From Actinomycetes bacterium (GTDB lineage Bacteria; Actinomycetota; Acidimicrobiia; Acidimicrobiales; Ilumatobacteraceae), in contig JANXUF010000078.1 in NCBI GenBank assembly GCA_025356335.1, positions 21,864 through 85,863 of the forward strand: a stretch of 64,000 nucleotides of DNA. The letters are read 5' to 3'. Positions within the stretch are counted from its first letter, which is position 1; every line of letters starts with the position of its first letter. This document shows positions 1-8,633 of the stretch, piece after piece. The notes beneath the pieces were generated by a model. That model ran no database searches and was not told the origin of the DNA. It saw only the letters and a list, made by a program, of their open reading frames with translations. The translations under genes and the position numbers were made by a program.

Positions 1-747
1 GTCTTCTCTCAAATGACTGCAGAGTCCGCTGCGCGTTGCAGCCGCGTGATCCAACGCGCCAGAATCCTCTGGCGCCGTTCGGAGCACACCAATGAGAATC
101 GGCTTCCCCACGTCAGGTACCTGCCAGGAGCCGGGTGGCCCGGCTCCGCCGGAAGGACAGTGCTGACAGCTGATTCATCCACGTCGAAGGCCTCCTCGGT
201 AGCGGCTCGGTCGATCGCGACAACGTCGGCGGTCTCAACCCGACAGAAGGGGCACGTCTGGCTCCTGCCGTCACAAGGACGTGACAGAAATTCGACGCTC
301 GTAGAGAATTGAGCGAATCAACCCCCGGCGCCGGAGGCGACTATCGACAGCGGAGCGTGATCGACGACGAGTTCCCGGCGCCGGCCGACGGATGAGTTCA
401 CCGCTGCGCTCGGAGATGCCGCTCGCCAAATCCATCGACGGAGCAGTAATCGTCCGGCCGGTCTCAGCTGCTGACAAGCTCGAGAGGTTCACGCCAGGCG
501 AAACCTGCGAACGCTTCGTTGTCGAGGTGCCGGCCGTAAACGGTGTGGCGGACTCGTCCCCGACTGAGCGCAATTCGGCGCGTGATCGATGGCTATTCAG
601 ACTTCTGTGGGGACACCACCCAACGAGTGCCACGGCTCCGTGCGATTTTTCTGCGGGTTGCATTCACGCGCGGACCTGACGCGGACTTGGCGTTCTTCCC
701 CGCCTACCAGGGAGCCGCTGAAAATGGCCTCTGACCTGGGGATTCTT
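1..747. other. Left-end region with no confident gene
   Basis: No reading frame in this stretch has both a plausible start and a recognisable protein. A plus-strand frame at 392-679 and a minus-strand frame at 271-663 overlap each other and neither resembles a known family. A minus-strand frame over about 1-333 reads like protein and contains a C-x2-C pair (TCPFCRVE), but it has no ATG, GTG or TTG at its upstream end. The region may hold gene remnants; I cannot support a call. Confidence 0.4.
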
Positions 748-822
748 TGGAGCGGAAGACGGGATTCGAACCCGCGACCCTCACCTTGGCAAGGTGATGC
801 GCTACCACTGCGCCACTTCCGC
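748..822 (-). tRNA. tRNA-Gly (anticodon GCC)
   Basis: Read on the minus strand, this folds as a full cloverleaf. The 7-bp acceptor GCGGAAG pairs with CTTCCGC, the D-arm has GCGC on each side of AGTGGTA, and the anticodon stem TCACC/GGTGA encloses TTGCCAA, giving anticodon GCC. The T-arm GCGGG-TTCGAAT-CCCGT is followed by discriminator T and an encoded CCA. It delivers glycine to GGC and GGU codons. No other tRNA lies next to it. Confidence 0.97.
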
Positions 823-852
823 GTGGGCACCACAGGTTATCAACTCCCTCGT

Positions 853-876
853 ACCCGGCAACCCCGTTTGCCGGGT
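853..876. other. 9-bp hairpin upstream of tRNA-Gly
   Basis: ACCCGGCAA and TTGCCGGGT are separated by a 6-base loop. The hairpin lies between the small gene at 914-1138 and the tRNA, both on the minus strand, so it could end transcription of that gene. No clear U-tract follows on the minus strand, so a terminator role is uncertain. Confidence 0.35.
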
Positions 877-913
877 TTCGTCGGCCGCGGTTGAACCGTG
901 GCGAGCGACGGGG

Positions 914-1138
914 TCAGGCGGTCGCCGGTGGGCGGAGATCGATTCGGAGCACGAGAATGCCGTCCTCCAGTGTCGCCACCGAGTCACCGACAATAGCGAA
1001 GTCCTGGAAGTCCATTTTCGCCTGGTTGATGAACTGCGTGCGCTCGGCACCTGCCACCGGCGGAAGCGGGCGCTGCTTGACCGCTTTGGCGCGTTCTTGG
1101 AACCGGGCGATCATTGCTTCGACATCAAACGTAGCCAT
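914..1138 (-). CDS. Small conserved-looking protein of unknown function
   Basis: This is a 74-residue protein beginning MATFDVEAMIARFQERAKAV. I do not recognise the family. The N-terminal third is a predicted amphipathic helix, the middle is rich in Q, D and F (QFINQAKMDFQDF), and the C-terminus ends in a beta-like VLRIDLRPP. It has no signal peptide or membrane segment. The ATG at 1138 is preferred over a longer frame because a TACGGT hexamer lies exactly 7 nt upstream, as in other apparently leaderless genes of this window. It lies upstream of tRNA-Gly on the same strand. Confidence 0.65.
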   Translation of the reverse strand: MATFDVEAMIARFQERAKAVKQRPLPPVAGAERTQFINQAKMDFQDFAIVGDSVATLEDGILVLRIDLRPPATA

Positions 1139-1145
1139 CGTTGTC

Positions 1146-1151
1146 ACCGTA
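1146..1151 (-). promoter_or_regulatory. -10 hexamer of a leaderless gene
   Basis: TACGGT lies 7 nt before the ATG at 1138. This spacing implies transcription starting at or next to the start codon. Confidence 0.5.
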
Positions 1152-1190
1152 GCGTTGCGACGTCCGTCGCCACGGCGCATACTGCGGATT

Positions 1191-2426
1191 TCAGCGCCGG
1201 AATCGACGCCACCGAGGCGTTTTGAACGAGTCGGTCACCGGCCCGGCGTGCTGCAGAGCTTTCGCCGATTCCACCGGACCAAAGGCCAATTCCTTCGATG
1301 GATCGAACTCGTCATCCTCATCGGATTCTGCCCCAGACAGCGCAACTGCGAGGGCATCGCCAGCGTCGTGGGGATGTCCCGCATCGACGGCGCTCGACGT
1401 CGATACAGGGGCAGGGGCAGGTCGTGAACCATTGCTGACACCGACCGACTCCGCACCGCCGGCGTGGGGGCCGACGTCCTCGCCGGCCATGCTGATATCG
1501 GCCGGTTCTCCTTCCTCGCCAAGACCGGTTGTCGTCGCATCCGCTTCGTCTATCCGCTCAGTCTCCGCTGGCGACCCGTCACCACTGACGACCGGCGCAT
1601 GTTGATCCAGTGGAGCGACATCGGCAAGGGGGCCGGGCGGGGTCGGGTCAAGCGCCGGTTCGAACATCGGCCCGACCTCCTCGGCGGGCTGGACGTCGCT
1701 TGCAAGACGATCGACAACACCAGACTCGACAACACCAGACTCGGGGTCAGCGGCGATTCCTTCAGGAACACCTGCCGTGTTTTCTCCCGCTGCCTCGACA
1801 ACGCCAGCGAGTCCGGGGATGGCGGGCTCGTCTGCGTCAACGAAGACGGGACGGATGGAGTGATCCGGTTCGAACACCGTTCCGTCTTCGGCGTCGGCTT
1901 CCGGCACAGGTCCACCGGCGCCATCAGTGTGGCCGTCGAGTAGCGAATCGAGTTCGGGTCCGTCGAGTTCCTCGAGGTCTCCGGCCCACGGTTCGTCGAC
2001 CGGGGCGACCAACGACTGCGGTTCACCATCGACAAGATCGGAGAAGCCCCCGCCGCGACGATCCGGCGTGGACGACTGATGCCCGGCGACGAGTTCGGCG
2101 AGGTCGACCGGCGGTCGATCGGTGCCGGCGAGCGCCAATGCGCCGGCAGGACGCATCTCGTCGAGTTTGTTGATCTGTTCGTTCATCGGCGCTCGACGCC
2201 AACGGCGTGCGCCCATGACTTCCAACGGACCGAGGGCGCCGTGATCAGCGCGGCTCGAACGCCAGAACCAGACGGTGAACAACAACAGGAAGACGCCGAG
2301 CGCCGCCAACCCGCCAGCGATGATCTGCAGTTTGCGAGTGTTCGACGTGTCGTCGATCGCCGCAGTGAACAAACCGGATGCTGCCCACGACGAGGGAAGG
2401 TGAGCGGCGATGGTTCCGGACAGCAC
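1191..2426 (-). CDS. Single-pass membrane protein with long acidic tail
   Basis: Unknown function. From the GTG at 2426 the product is about 411 residues. It has a short N-terminal segment, one transmembrane helix (IIAGGLAALGVFLLLFTVWFW, roughly residues 35-55), a basic stretch (GARRWRRAP), and then about 300 residues rich in D, E, P, A and G that are probably disordered and cytoplasmic. The tail has short duplications (ESGVVESGVVD) and ends in a basic FKTPRWRRFRR. A longer frame reaches 2486, but TACTGT 6 nt before the GTG at 2426 supports the shorter start. Its neighbours give no pathway clue. Confidence 0.7.
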   Translation of the reverse strand: MLSGTIAAHLPSSWAASGLFTAAIDDTSNTRKLQIIAGGLAALGVFLLLFTVWFWRSSRADHGALGPLEVMGARRWRRAPMNEQINKLDEMRPAGALALAGTDRPPVDLAELVAGHQSSTPDRRGGGFSDLVDGEPQSLVAPVDEPWAGDLEELDGPELDSLLDGHTDGAGGPVPEADAEDGTVFEPDHSIRPVFVDADEPAIPGLAGVVEAAGENTAGVPEGIAADPESGVVESGVVDRLASDVQPAEEVGPMFEPALDPTPPGPLADVAPLDQHAPVVSGDGSPAETERIDEADATTTGLGEEGEPADISMAGEDVGPHAGGAESVGVSNGSRPAPAPVSTSSAVDAGHPHDAGDALAVALSGAESDEDDEFDPSKELAFGPVESAKALQHAGPVTDSFKTPRWRRFRR

Positions 2427-2432
2427 GATCGA

Positions 2433-2438
2433 ACAGTA
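2433..2438 (-). promoter_or_regulatory. -10 hexamer of a leaderless gene
   Basis: TACTGT lies 6 nt before the GTG at 2426 on the minus strand, which favours this start over the longer frame. Confidence 0.45.
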
Positions 2439-2595
2439 TGGCCGACGGTGTGCGGACTTTCTCACCATTCGGCGGCGAGATCGCATCCGATTTCGGCGCG
2501 TTCGACGCCAACCTCAAACGCCGGAACGCCGGCGAGATCCGCACACGGTCGTGGTGACGTCGCAGTGACTCGATGTTCGGGCACACTCGTTGTTC

Positions 2596-3003
2596 ATGAC
2601 TGCTCTGTCTCTACCGGCACCGCTTCAGGCAGTCGTCATCCTGGCGGTCATTGTCGGGCTGCTGTGGTACTCGCGGCGGGTCGAGCCGCACTGGGTCTCC
2701 AGGGACGGCACCCGCTTCACCGCCAAGGTGCAGCACATCGACGAGAGTGGCCGCAACGCAAGTCACTGGCGCGAAGTCAAGGCGACGATCGACGGCACGG
2801 CCGTGCGGGTCCTGGCGCGTGGCCTCGGCAAACGCATCCAACCGTTTGCCCGCTACGAGGTCGATCACCGAGCGGCGACGGACACCGACGGAAAAGCCGT
2901 CTTCCTGCTCGTCGGCCAGCGGGACGGCGACTTTCTGGCGATCCGGGTCCCGGCGAAATCCCGGGCGGTCGCCGAACTCGAAAAGATCGTCGTCGACATC
3001 TGA
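2596..3003 (+). CDS. Small N-terminally anchored membrane protein
   Basis: The product is 135 residues and of unknown function. One hydrophobic helix at residues 5-25 (APLQAVVILAVIVGLLWYS) is followed by about 105 soluble residues with alternating hydrophobic strands, suggesting a small beta-rich domain (WVSRDGTRFTAKVQHID, REVKATIDGTAVRVLARG). The ATG at 2596 is chosen. A TTG six bases upstream is in frame and would add two residues. It is divergent from the 1191-2426 gene and converges on the methionine gene at 3050. Confidence 0.65.
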   Translation: MTALSLPAPLQAVVILAVIVGLLWYSRRVEPHWVSRDGTRFTAKVQHIDESGRNASHWREVKATIDGTAVRVLARGLGKRIQPFARYEVDHRAATDTDGKAVFLLVGQRDGDFLAIRVPAKSRAVAELEKIVVDI

Positions 3004-3049
3004 GACGACGAGCCGAAACGACGGCCTCGAAGGCCCGCCCGGAGGGCCG

Positions 3050-4225
3050 TCAACTGCCGATACAGCTTTCGAGGGTGTTGACGAAGTCGGCGACGACGTC
3101 GTCGGGATGCTCCAGGCCGACGGAGACACGGATCATCCCCGGTGTGATGCCGGCAACCGCCAGTTCGTCACGGTTGAGCCCGACATGGGTCGAGTTGGCA
3201 GGGCTCGACACGAGCGTCTCGGGACCGCCGAGCGACGACGCCATCACCGCCAATCGGACGCTCTCGACGAAGCGTCGACCGGCATCGAGGCCTCCGCAGA
3301 GGTCGAAACTCATCATCGATCCGAAGCTGCTCATCTGCCGTTTGGCGAGTTCGTGCTGCGGATGCGTCGCCAGCCCGGGATAGTTGACCGCCTTGACCGC
3401 CGGATGGACGATCAGTGCCTCGGCCAATGCCAGCGCCGTCGAACTCTGGCGGGCGACGCGGATCGGCAACGTCCGAATGCCGCGAAGTGCTGCGTGAGCG
3501 TCGTACGGGGAAGCAGTCGCCCCGTGGAGCACGCCGTAGCGCCAGATGTCGTCGATCAGGTCCTTCTCCCCCGACACCACACCGAGCGTCAGGTCGTTGT
3601 GCCCGCCGATCCCCTTCGTAGCCGAATGCAACGAGAGGCTGACGCCATGGCGGATCGGCTGCTGCAGCGCTGGCGTGGCAAACGTCGAATCGACCAGCGT
3701 GAACGGTCCGCGGATCGCTCCGAGCTCGTCGAGATCGGTCAGCGACAGTTGCGGGTTGGCGGGTGATTCGGCGAAGACGAGCATCGTCTTGCCCGGCCTG
3801 ACAGCTGCAGCGAACGCGCCTGGCTCGTGGCCGTCGACCCACGTCACGTCGATCCCCATGCGCGCGCACGGTCCCTGTAGCAGCATCTGCGTTCCGGAAT
3901 AGATGTGTCGTTGAGCGACGATGTGGTCCCCGTGGGAACACAGCGCGAACACGACGGAGGCGATCGCCCCCATGCCAGAGCCGAAGGCGAGTGCTGATTC
4001 TGCGCCCTCGAGCGAGGCGATGGCCTCCTCGAAGGCGTTGACCGTGGGGTTGGCATAGCGCCCGTACAACTGGCCGGCCCGCGCGCCGGCGGATGCCTTG
4101 CGGGCGAATTCCAGCGTCGGCGTGTGCCAGACGGCGTTCGGCCAGATCGGTGCGTTCAACGCCGTACCGTTTGCGCTGCGGCCTGAGCGGATGGCAACGG
4201 TGTCTGGATGGTCGAATTCGGTCAT
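3050..4225 (-). CDS. PLP-dependent trans-sulfuration enzyme (cystathionine gamma-synthase / O-acetylhomoserine sulfhydrylase family)
   Basis: The product is 391 residues and belongs to the Cys/Met metabolism PLP family. The cofactor lysine is Lys204 in SLHSATKGIGGHND. The phosphate- and substrate-binding motifs YGRYANPT (about 54-61) and GSGMGAIAS (82-90) are present, as are the C-terminal LVSSPANSTHVGL and GMIRVSVGLEHPDDVVADF. The ATG at 4225 overlaps the metX stop codon as ATGA, so translation is probably coupled. Since metX makes O-acetylhomoserine, this enzyme should add cysteine (cystathionine gamma-synthase) or sulfide (sulfhydrylase). The length near 390 fits the former better than the usual length of about 430 for sulfhydrylases, but the choice is not certain. 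It should share control by the S-box leader. Confidence 0.9.
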   Translation of the reverse strand: MTEFDHPDTVAIRSGRSANGTALNAPIWPNAVWHTPTLEFARKASAGARAGQLYGRYANPTVNAFEEAIASLEGAESALAFGSGMGAIASVVFALCSHGDHIVAQRHIYSGTQMLLQGPCARMGIDVTWVDGHEPGAFAAAVRPGKTMLVFAESPANPQLSLTDLDELGAIRGPFTLVDSTFATPALQQPIRHGVSLSLHSATKGIGGHNDLTLGVVSGEKDLIDDIWRYGVLHGATASPYDAHAALRGIRTLPIRVARQSSTALALAEALIVHPAVKAVNYPGLATHPQHELAKRQMSSFGSMMSFDLCGGLDAGRRFVESVRLAVMASSLGGPETLVSSPANSTHVGLNRDELAVAGITPGMIRVSVGLEHPDDVVADFVNTLESCIGS

Positions 4226-5415
4226 GTCTTGTCCACCATGTCGAGGAAGTTCTGCAGCGGGGCGCTGATCTGGTCGAGGTTGATGAGGAAGGCGTCGTGC
4301 CCGTGCGGCGAATCGATTTCGAGATACGTCGACGGCGTTCCCTGCGCCGTCAGCATCTCGTTGATCTGGCGCTGCTGATAGTTCGGGTAGAGGATGTCGC
4401 TCCAGATACCGAACGTGAGCGTCGGTACGCAGATCCGTTTCATTGCAGCGACGACGCCGTTGCGGCTGCGCCCGACGTCGTGGAGGTCCATCGCCTTGCC
4501 GATAACGGCGTAACTGTTTGCGTCGAATCGGCGGACCAACCTGTCGCCGTGATGATCGAGGTAGCGCTCGACCTCGAACCGCTGCCACAGGTCGAACGAC
4601 TCGCCCTTGCCCCAGTGCGCCCCGTCGGCGAGGTTGCGTCCGAAACGGTCGGTGAAGACGTTGTCGCTGCGGAACGTCACCTGCGCGACCATGCGGGCGA
4701 TCGCCAACCCCTCGTGCGGTCCGTCGCCAGGCTGCGCTTCGTAGTAGTCACCGTCACGCCATTTGGGGTCGAGTCGGATCGCCCGCCGCCCGATGGCACC
4801 CCAGGCGATCTGCTGGGCCGTAGCCTGGGCAGTGGTGGCGATCGGGACGATCGAACGCACACGCTGAGGGTAGGTGATCGCCCATTCGAGCACCTGCATC
4901 CCGCCCATCGACCCGCCGATCACCGACGCCCAACAACGGACGCCGAGGTGATCGGCAAGGCGCGCCTGGGCACGGACCATGTCGCGGATCGTGATGACCG
5001 GAAAGCGGGACCCATAGGCCTCGCCGTCCTGCGGATGCGGCGACGACGGTCCTGTCGAGCCCTGGCAGCCGCCGAGTACGTTCGCGCAGACGACGTACCA
5101 GCGGTTCGTGTCGATCGACATTCCCGGCCCGACGATCCCGTTCCACCAACCTGCACCGGCGTGGCCGACGCCGAGATTCCCGGCAGCGTGACTGTCGCCG
5201 GTCCATGCATGGCAGAGCAGGATGGCGTTGGTGCCGTCGGCGTTCAGATGCCCCCACGTCTCGTAGGCGATCACGACGTTGGCGAGGATTCCGCCGCCAT
5301 CGAGCACCAGCGGGCGATCGTTGGCGATGGTGAGGAACTGTCGATGGCCTGGCGGATCGCCAGGCATCCACGCACCCGTCACAGGAAATGGGTCTCGACG
5401 GTAAGCAGTGCGCAT
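4222..5415 (-). CDS. metX: Homoserine O-acetyltransferase
   Basis: The product is a 397-residue alpha/beta hydrolase fold enzyme that transfers acetyl from acetyl-CoA to L-homoserine, committing it to methionine. The nucleophile is Ser169 in the elbow IGGSMGGMQ. The acid is in FGIWSDILYP and the catalytic His is in SPHGHDAFL near residue 373. The typical CHAWTGDSHAAG and NVLGGCQGSTGP segments (about 68-80 and 112-122) are present. The ATG at 5415 has a good ribosome binding site (AGAGGAG, about 6 nt upstream). It is the first gene of a two-gene operon with the trans-sulfuration enzyme and lies about 150 nt downstream of an S-box leader. Confidence 0.95.
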   Translation of the reverse strand: MRTAYRRDPFPVTGAWMPGDPPGHRQFLTIANDRPLVLDGGGILANVVIAYETWGHLNADGTNAILLCHAWTGDSHAAGNLGVGHAGAGWWNGIVGPGMSIDTNRWYVVCANVLGGCQGSTGPSSPHPQDGEAYGSRFPVITIRDMVRAQARLADHLGVRCWASVIGGSMGGMQVLEWAITYPQRVRSIVPIATTAQATAQQIAWGAIGRRAIRLDPKWRDGDYYEAQPGDGPHEGLAIARMVAQVTFRSDNVFTDRFGRNLADGAHWGKGESFDLWQRFEVERYLDHHGDRLVRRFDANSYAVIGKAMDLHDVGRSRNGVVAAMKRICVPTLTFGIWSDILYPNYQQRQINEMLTAQGTPSTYLEIDSPHGHDAFLINLDQISAPLQNFLDMVDKT

Positions 5416-5567
5416 CGGTTGACTCCTCTCTGCAAGCGTGCCACAGGCGGCTGACGGTCACCGCGCAGACGGACGTCTGTGCGTGTTCTGGCTCGCATCG
5501 AAGAGCGGAAGCGTTCGTTGCCATGCCGGTCATCGGTGCCGTGAACGGCGTCGATGGTCCTGCTCGA
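5416..5567 (-). promoter_or_regulatory. Expression-platform region of metX leader
   Basis: About 150 nt separate the aptamer from the metX start. A 6-bp hairpin CAGACG-TC-CGTCTG (near 5466-5480) and the AGGAG ribosome binding site lie here. No intrinsic terminator with a U-tract is visible, so control at translation or by Rho is more likely than by attenuation; this is inference. Confidence 0.4.
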
Positions 5568-5665
5568 CCACATCTCCGGGTGAACCCGGGAGGCACCTTG
5601 GGGCTTCCGACCCAGGTTGCCGGGCTGCTCTCCGATTGCTCGGTGAACAGCCACTCTCGATGCAG
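5568..5665 (-). ncRNA. S-box leader (SAM riboswitch, SAM-I/SAM-IV superfamily)
   Basis: Read on the minus strand. P1 pairs CUGCAUC with GAUGUGG. The conserved 5' core AUCGAGAGUGG leads into P2 (GGCUG/CAGCC with an inner CCGA-GCAA-UCGG stem). The hallmark CCCGGCAACC follows, then P3 (ACCUGGG/CCCCAAGGU) with the conserved AAGGUGCC, and P4 (CUCCCGGG-UUCA-CCCGGAG). The P2 loop is a GCAA tetraloop, so the classical SAM-I P2-J3/4 pseudoknot is not obvious. The AAUUCC of SAM-I is replaced by a CCCGGG form like SAM-IV. It should shut down metX and its partner when S-adenosylmethionine is plentiful. Confidence 0.88.
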
Positions 5666-5809
5666 TTCGAGACGATATCAACTGGATGACCATCCAACGA
5701 GCGAGATTCCGATTTGGTGTCCTTCGCGTGACATCGGGGAATCCTGGACGATCGTCCGGCTAGGTTCCCAGGTCTGCGGGAACGGGGTTGCGCTGGTGGA
5801 AGGCCGCCC

Positions 5810-7780
5810 ATGTGCGAACTGTGTGAAGCCGAATCGCAAGATCTGGCCCTCGAACTCCCCGCTGTCGCTGGAGAACCCCTCGAACTGATTCGCCCGCTGG
5901 TCGGCGAGCAACTCGACGAGTATCGCCGTCGCCGATTCGATCGACGTACGTTGCTGCGCCGAGGATTGATCGCCAGCGGTCTCGCCGCCATCGCCGCTCC
6001 GATCCTCAGTGAGTCGATGCGCGCCGTTGCCGCGCCGACCTATCCCTTCGAGACCGTCGGGCTGGGCAGCGACCTCCCCCATCTGCAGATCGTCGAGCCT
6101 GCGGCAACAGCGACTCCGGCTGCAACAGCATCGACGCCGACACGAAAATCCACGCCCCGGACGACGACCACCAACGCAACCTCGACCAGGGCAACCTCGA
6201 CCAGGGGAACCTCGAAACCTGCTGCTGTTGTCTCTCCGCCAAACCCATATTCGCTCGCCCCTGACGCCGCCGGCGTGCCGTGGGCGACGAGTGTCGCGCC
6301 GTTGAATCTCGGTGGCCCGCCAGCACCCCCGATCGTCACGCGGGCACAGTGGGGTGCCGACGAATCGCTCAGAACGAATATCGGTGCCTTTGCCCCGATT
6401 CGCAAACTCGTCGTGCACCACACCGCCAGCCCGACGAGCGCCACCGACCCGATGTCGACGGTCCGGCAGGTCTACGAGTATCACGTCGTGACCCGAGGGT
6501 ACGACGACGTCGGCTACAACTTCATTATCGACCAGTTCGGCACGATCTACGAAGGTCGCTGGGCGAGGAACTACGCCGCGGGCGAACTGCACAACGGCGA
6601 GGACACGGACGGCTGGGGCGTCGTCGGTGGCCACACGCAGGGGATGAACTGCGGCTCGTGCGGCGTCGTGCTGATCGGCGATTTCAGCAATCACCAGCCG
6701 ACGTCTGCCGCCGTGGCCAGCCTGACCGCACTGCTGGCGTGGAAGGCCGGCCGTCATCAGATCGACGTCACCGCCAACGATGTCTACGTCCCGCTCTACG
6801 GTGGCATCATCCGCCGAACCCCGAACCTTGCGGGACATCGCGACATCGGCGTGACGGCCTGCCCCGGAGGCGGCCTCTATTCGATGTTGCCTGGAATTCG
6901 CAAACAGGTGTCCAAGCTCGCAGGTACATGGCCTGCGCTGACGATCAACAATCCCAAGGTCGCTCGCTTCTTCGGGAATCCAGGGCCCGTGAACCCGACA
7001 GCGGTCGGCGCAGAAGGTGGTGCGCAGACGATCGTCAAGACGCCCGCAGCGTCCGGTGTGGTCGGCTATCGGGTCTTGAGCAGTAACGGGATCGTCAAGA
7101 GTGTCGGAGCGACAAGCCTCGGCGGCCCGGTCGGAACGACGGCGGCGTCGATTGCCTGTGCTCGATCTGGCGTCGGGTACCTGGCACTCAACACCCGCGG
7201 CGACGTCTACGGGTACGGCGGTGCGGCGGTGCTGAGCACGATCGGCGGCAAAGGCCCTGGCAACGCCGTCGACATCGCCTATACCGCCAGCGGGAAGGGG
7301 TACTGGATCCTCACGTCGGGCGGAGGCGTCTATCATTTCGGTGACGCCCAGGATGCCGGTTCGCCGAGGCGTCAAGGCATGGCCGACGGCCGCAAGCTGA
7401 TCGGCACACCCTCCGCCGGCGGTTACTGGATCCTGATGAACGACGGCAGTGTGCGCAACTACGGAAACGCACCGGCACTGGGCGGCCCCACACCGAAGGG
7501 CGCCAAGGGAATCGATATCGCCCCCACGCCGTCTGGCAAGGGGTACTGGGTACTGCTGTCCAATGGCGCAGTGTCGAACTTCGGGGACGCGCCGGCCCTC
7601 GGCAGCCCGAGCGGCGCTGTTGCCAGGTCACCCGTCGCCATCGCCGCGACGCCGAGTGGCAAGGGCTACGTGGTTGTCTCCGCTGATGGCACGCTGTCGG
7701 TCTTCGGTGACGCTCCGTCGAAGGGAGCGTTGACGGGATCAGGACTCGTCGCCGTCGGCGTCTGCATCGTCTCGTCATGA
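5810..7780 (+). CDS. Secreted N-acetylmuramoyl-L-alanine amidase (PGRP) with C-terminal GYW/GDA repeats
   Basis: The product has 656 residues. Residues 1-42 precede a twin-arginine type signal (RRTLLRRGLIASGLAAIAAP, about 44-63). A T/P-rich linker with tandem TSTRAT repeats follows. The PGRP/amidase_2 domain spans about 180-370, with zinc ligands in VVHHTAS and AGHRDIGVTACPG and the fold motifs ITRAQWGAD and YNFIIDQFGTIYEGR. Residues 400-656 hold four or five repeats of the type GYW-ILxxxGxVxxFGDAxxxG, probably a beta-propeller-like wall- or surface-binding region common in actinobacterial exoproteins. It cleaves the peptide from peptidoglycan. GGAAGG precedes the ATG. The last 115 bp overlap the oppositely oriented DUF2127 gene. 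Confidence 0.9.
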   Translation: MCELCEAESQDLALELPAVAGEPLELIRPLVGEQLDEYRRRRFDRRTLLRRGLIASGLAAIAAPILSESMRAVAAPTYPFETVGLGSDLPHLQIVEPAATATPAATASTPTRKSTPRTTTTNATSTRATSTRGTSKPAAVVSPPNPYSLAPDAAGVPWATSVAPLNLGGPPAPPIVTRAQWGADESLRTNIGAFAPIRKLVVHHTASPTSATDPMSTVRQVYEYHVVTRGYDDVGYNFIIDQFGTIYEGRWARNYAAGELHNGEDTDGWGVVGGHTQGMNCGSCGVVLIGDFSNHQPTSAAVASLTALLAWKAGRHQIDVTANDVYVPLYGGIIRRTPNLAGHRDIGVTACPGGGLYSMLPGIRKQVSKLAGTWPALTINNPKVARFFGNPGPVNPTAVGAEGGAQTIVKTPAASGVVGYRVLSSNGIVKSVGATSLGGPVGTTAASIACARSGVGYLALNTRGDVYGYGGAAVLSTIGGKGPGNAVDIAYTASGKGYWILTSGGGVYHFGDAQDAGSPRRQGMADGRKLIGTPSAGGYWILMNDGSVRNYGNAPALGGPTPKGAKGIDIAPTPSGKGYWVLLSNGAVSNFGDAPALGSPSGAVARSPVAIAATPSGKGYVVVSADGTLSVFGDAPSKGALTGSGLVAVGVCIVSS

Positions 7781-8583
7781 CCGGAGCCCGCCGAGCGTTC
7801 GGTGCCCGCCGAGTGTTCCACTTCGAGCAGTTCAGTGCCTGCAGAGTGCTCCACTTCGAGCAGTGATTCCTCGTGGAGTTCTGCCTCGTACGCCGCCTTG
7901 CCACCGCGCAGGCCGAAGAGGTGCTTGGCAAACAGCAGATAGACGACCGCGCCGACATTGATCACCAGCACGGCGACGCGTAACAGGGTGACCTTCTCCG
8001 TCAATTCGTAGACCTCGAGCGGCAGGAACAAGGCCGTCGCGACGACGGCGAAGTATTCCCCCCAACGCTTCATCTTCCACAGTCCGACACCTTCTGCGAC
8101 CTGCAGCGCACCGTAGAACAGCAACGACGCCGCAACGAGGGTGAGCGTCGAGCCTTTGGCGTTGATGGCCTTCTCGATCGAATGGACGAGGCCGGAGTCC
8201 TGCGCGTTCCAGCCGATCTGGTCGAAGAACGGTTTCAGTGCGCTGAGATCGCGGTTCACGACATCGCGCACGCTCACCTGGCTCGATTTGAGCTGCAGCA
8301 CGGCGATTCCCAACAACACGACGATCAGACCGCGCACGAAACGCTCGATCGCCAACAGGCGCAGGACGAATGCCGAGCGCAACGCCTTGCCGCGCAGCAG
8401 CACCGGGGCGTCATCGGCTGGACCGTGACCTGATGGTTCGCCGAGAACGTAGTCGCCGCAGCGTAGGCATCGCCACGAGTCACCCTGCGGCGTGGCGACC
8501 GTCAACCGGGCCCGCAGCGCCGGCTCGTCGACCGCATAGGTCGCGTGACCTGCTCGTGCACAGCTGCGAAGGTTCCAGTCCAC
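7666..8583 (-). CDS. DUF2127-type membrane protein
   Basis: The product has 305 residues. The N-terminus has a zinc-ribbon-like WRCLRCGDY (about 37-45). Four hydrophobic segments follow between about 80 and 220, with the DUF2127-type features RFVRGLIVVLLGIAVLQL, a loop with HSIEKAI, and VAEGVGLWKMKRWGEYFAVVATALFLPLEVYEL. The C-terminal 60 residues are hydrophilic and contain a perfect peptide duplication (LLEVEHSAGTE twice). They are encoded opposite the end of the amidase gene. The GTG start at 8583 is supported by TAGGTT 6 nt upstream. The function of DUF2127 proteins is unknown. Confidence 0.85.
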   Translation of the reverse strand: MDWNLRSCARAGHATYAVDEPALRARLTVATPQGDSWRCLRCGDYVLGEPSGHGPADDAPVLLRGKALRSAFVLRLLAIERFVRGLIVVLLGIAVLQLKSSQVSVRDVVNRDLSALKPFFDQIGWNAQDSGLVHSIEKAINAKGSTLTLVAASLLFYGALQVAEGVGLWKMKRWGEYFAVVATALFLPLEVYELTEKVTLLRVAVLVINVGAVVYLLFAKHLFGLRGGKAAYEAELHEESLLEVEHSAGTELLEVEHSAGTERSAGSGHDETMQTPTATSPDPVNAPFDGASPKTDSVPSAETTT

Positions 8584-8589
8584 GTCGAA

Positions 8590-8595
8590 AACCTA
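8590..8595 (-). promoter_or_regulatory. -10 hexamer of a leaderless gene (DUF2127)
   Basis: TAGGTT lies 6 nt before the GTG at 8583. Confidence 0.45.
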
Positions 8596-8633
8596 GCCGT
8601 TTGCCGTCATGACCGGCCGTGGTACCGAACTCG

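Noticed and set aside
1..333. Minus-strand frame with a C-x2-C motif that could be a small zinc protein
   Set aside because: The frame is open for about 100 codons but has no ATG, GTG or TTG near its 5' end and no recognisable family. A frameshift would be needed to give it a start.
271..679. Overlapping frames of 130 and 95 codons on opposite strands
   Set aside because: They exclude each other, have no ribosome binding site or leaderless promoter, and match nothing known. Long chance frames are common at this GC content.
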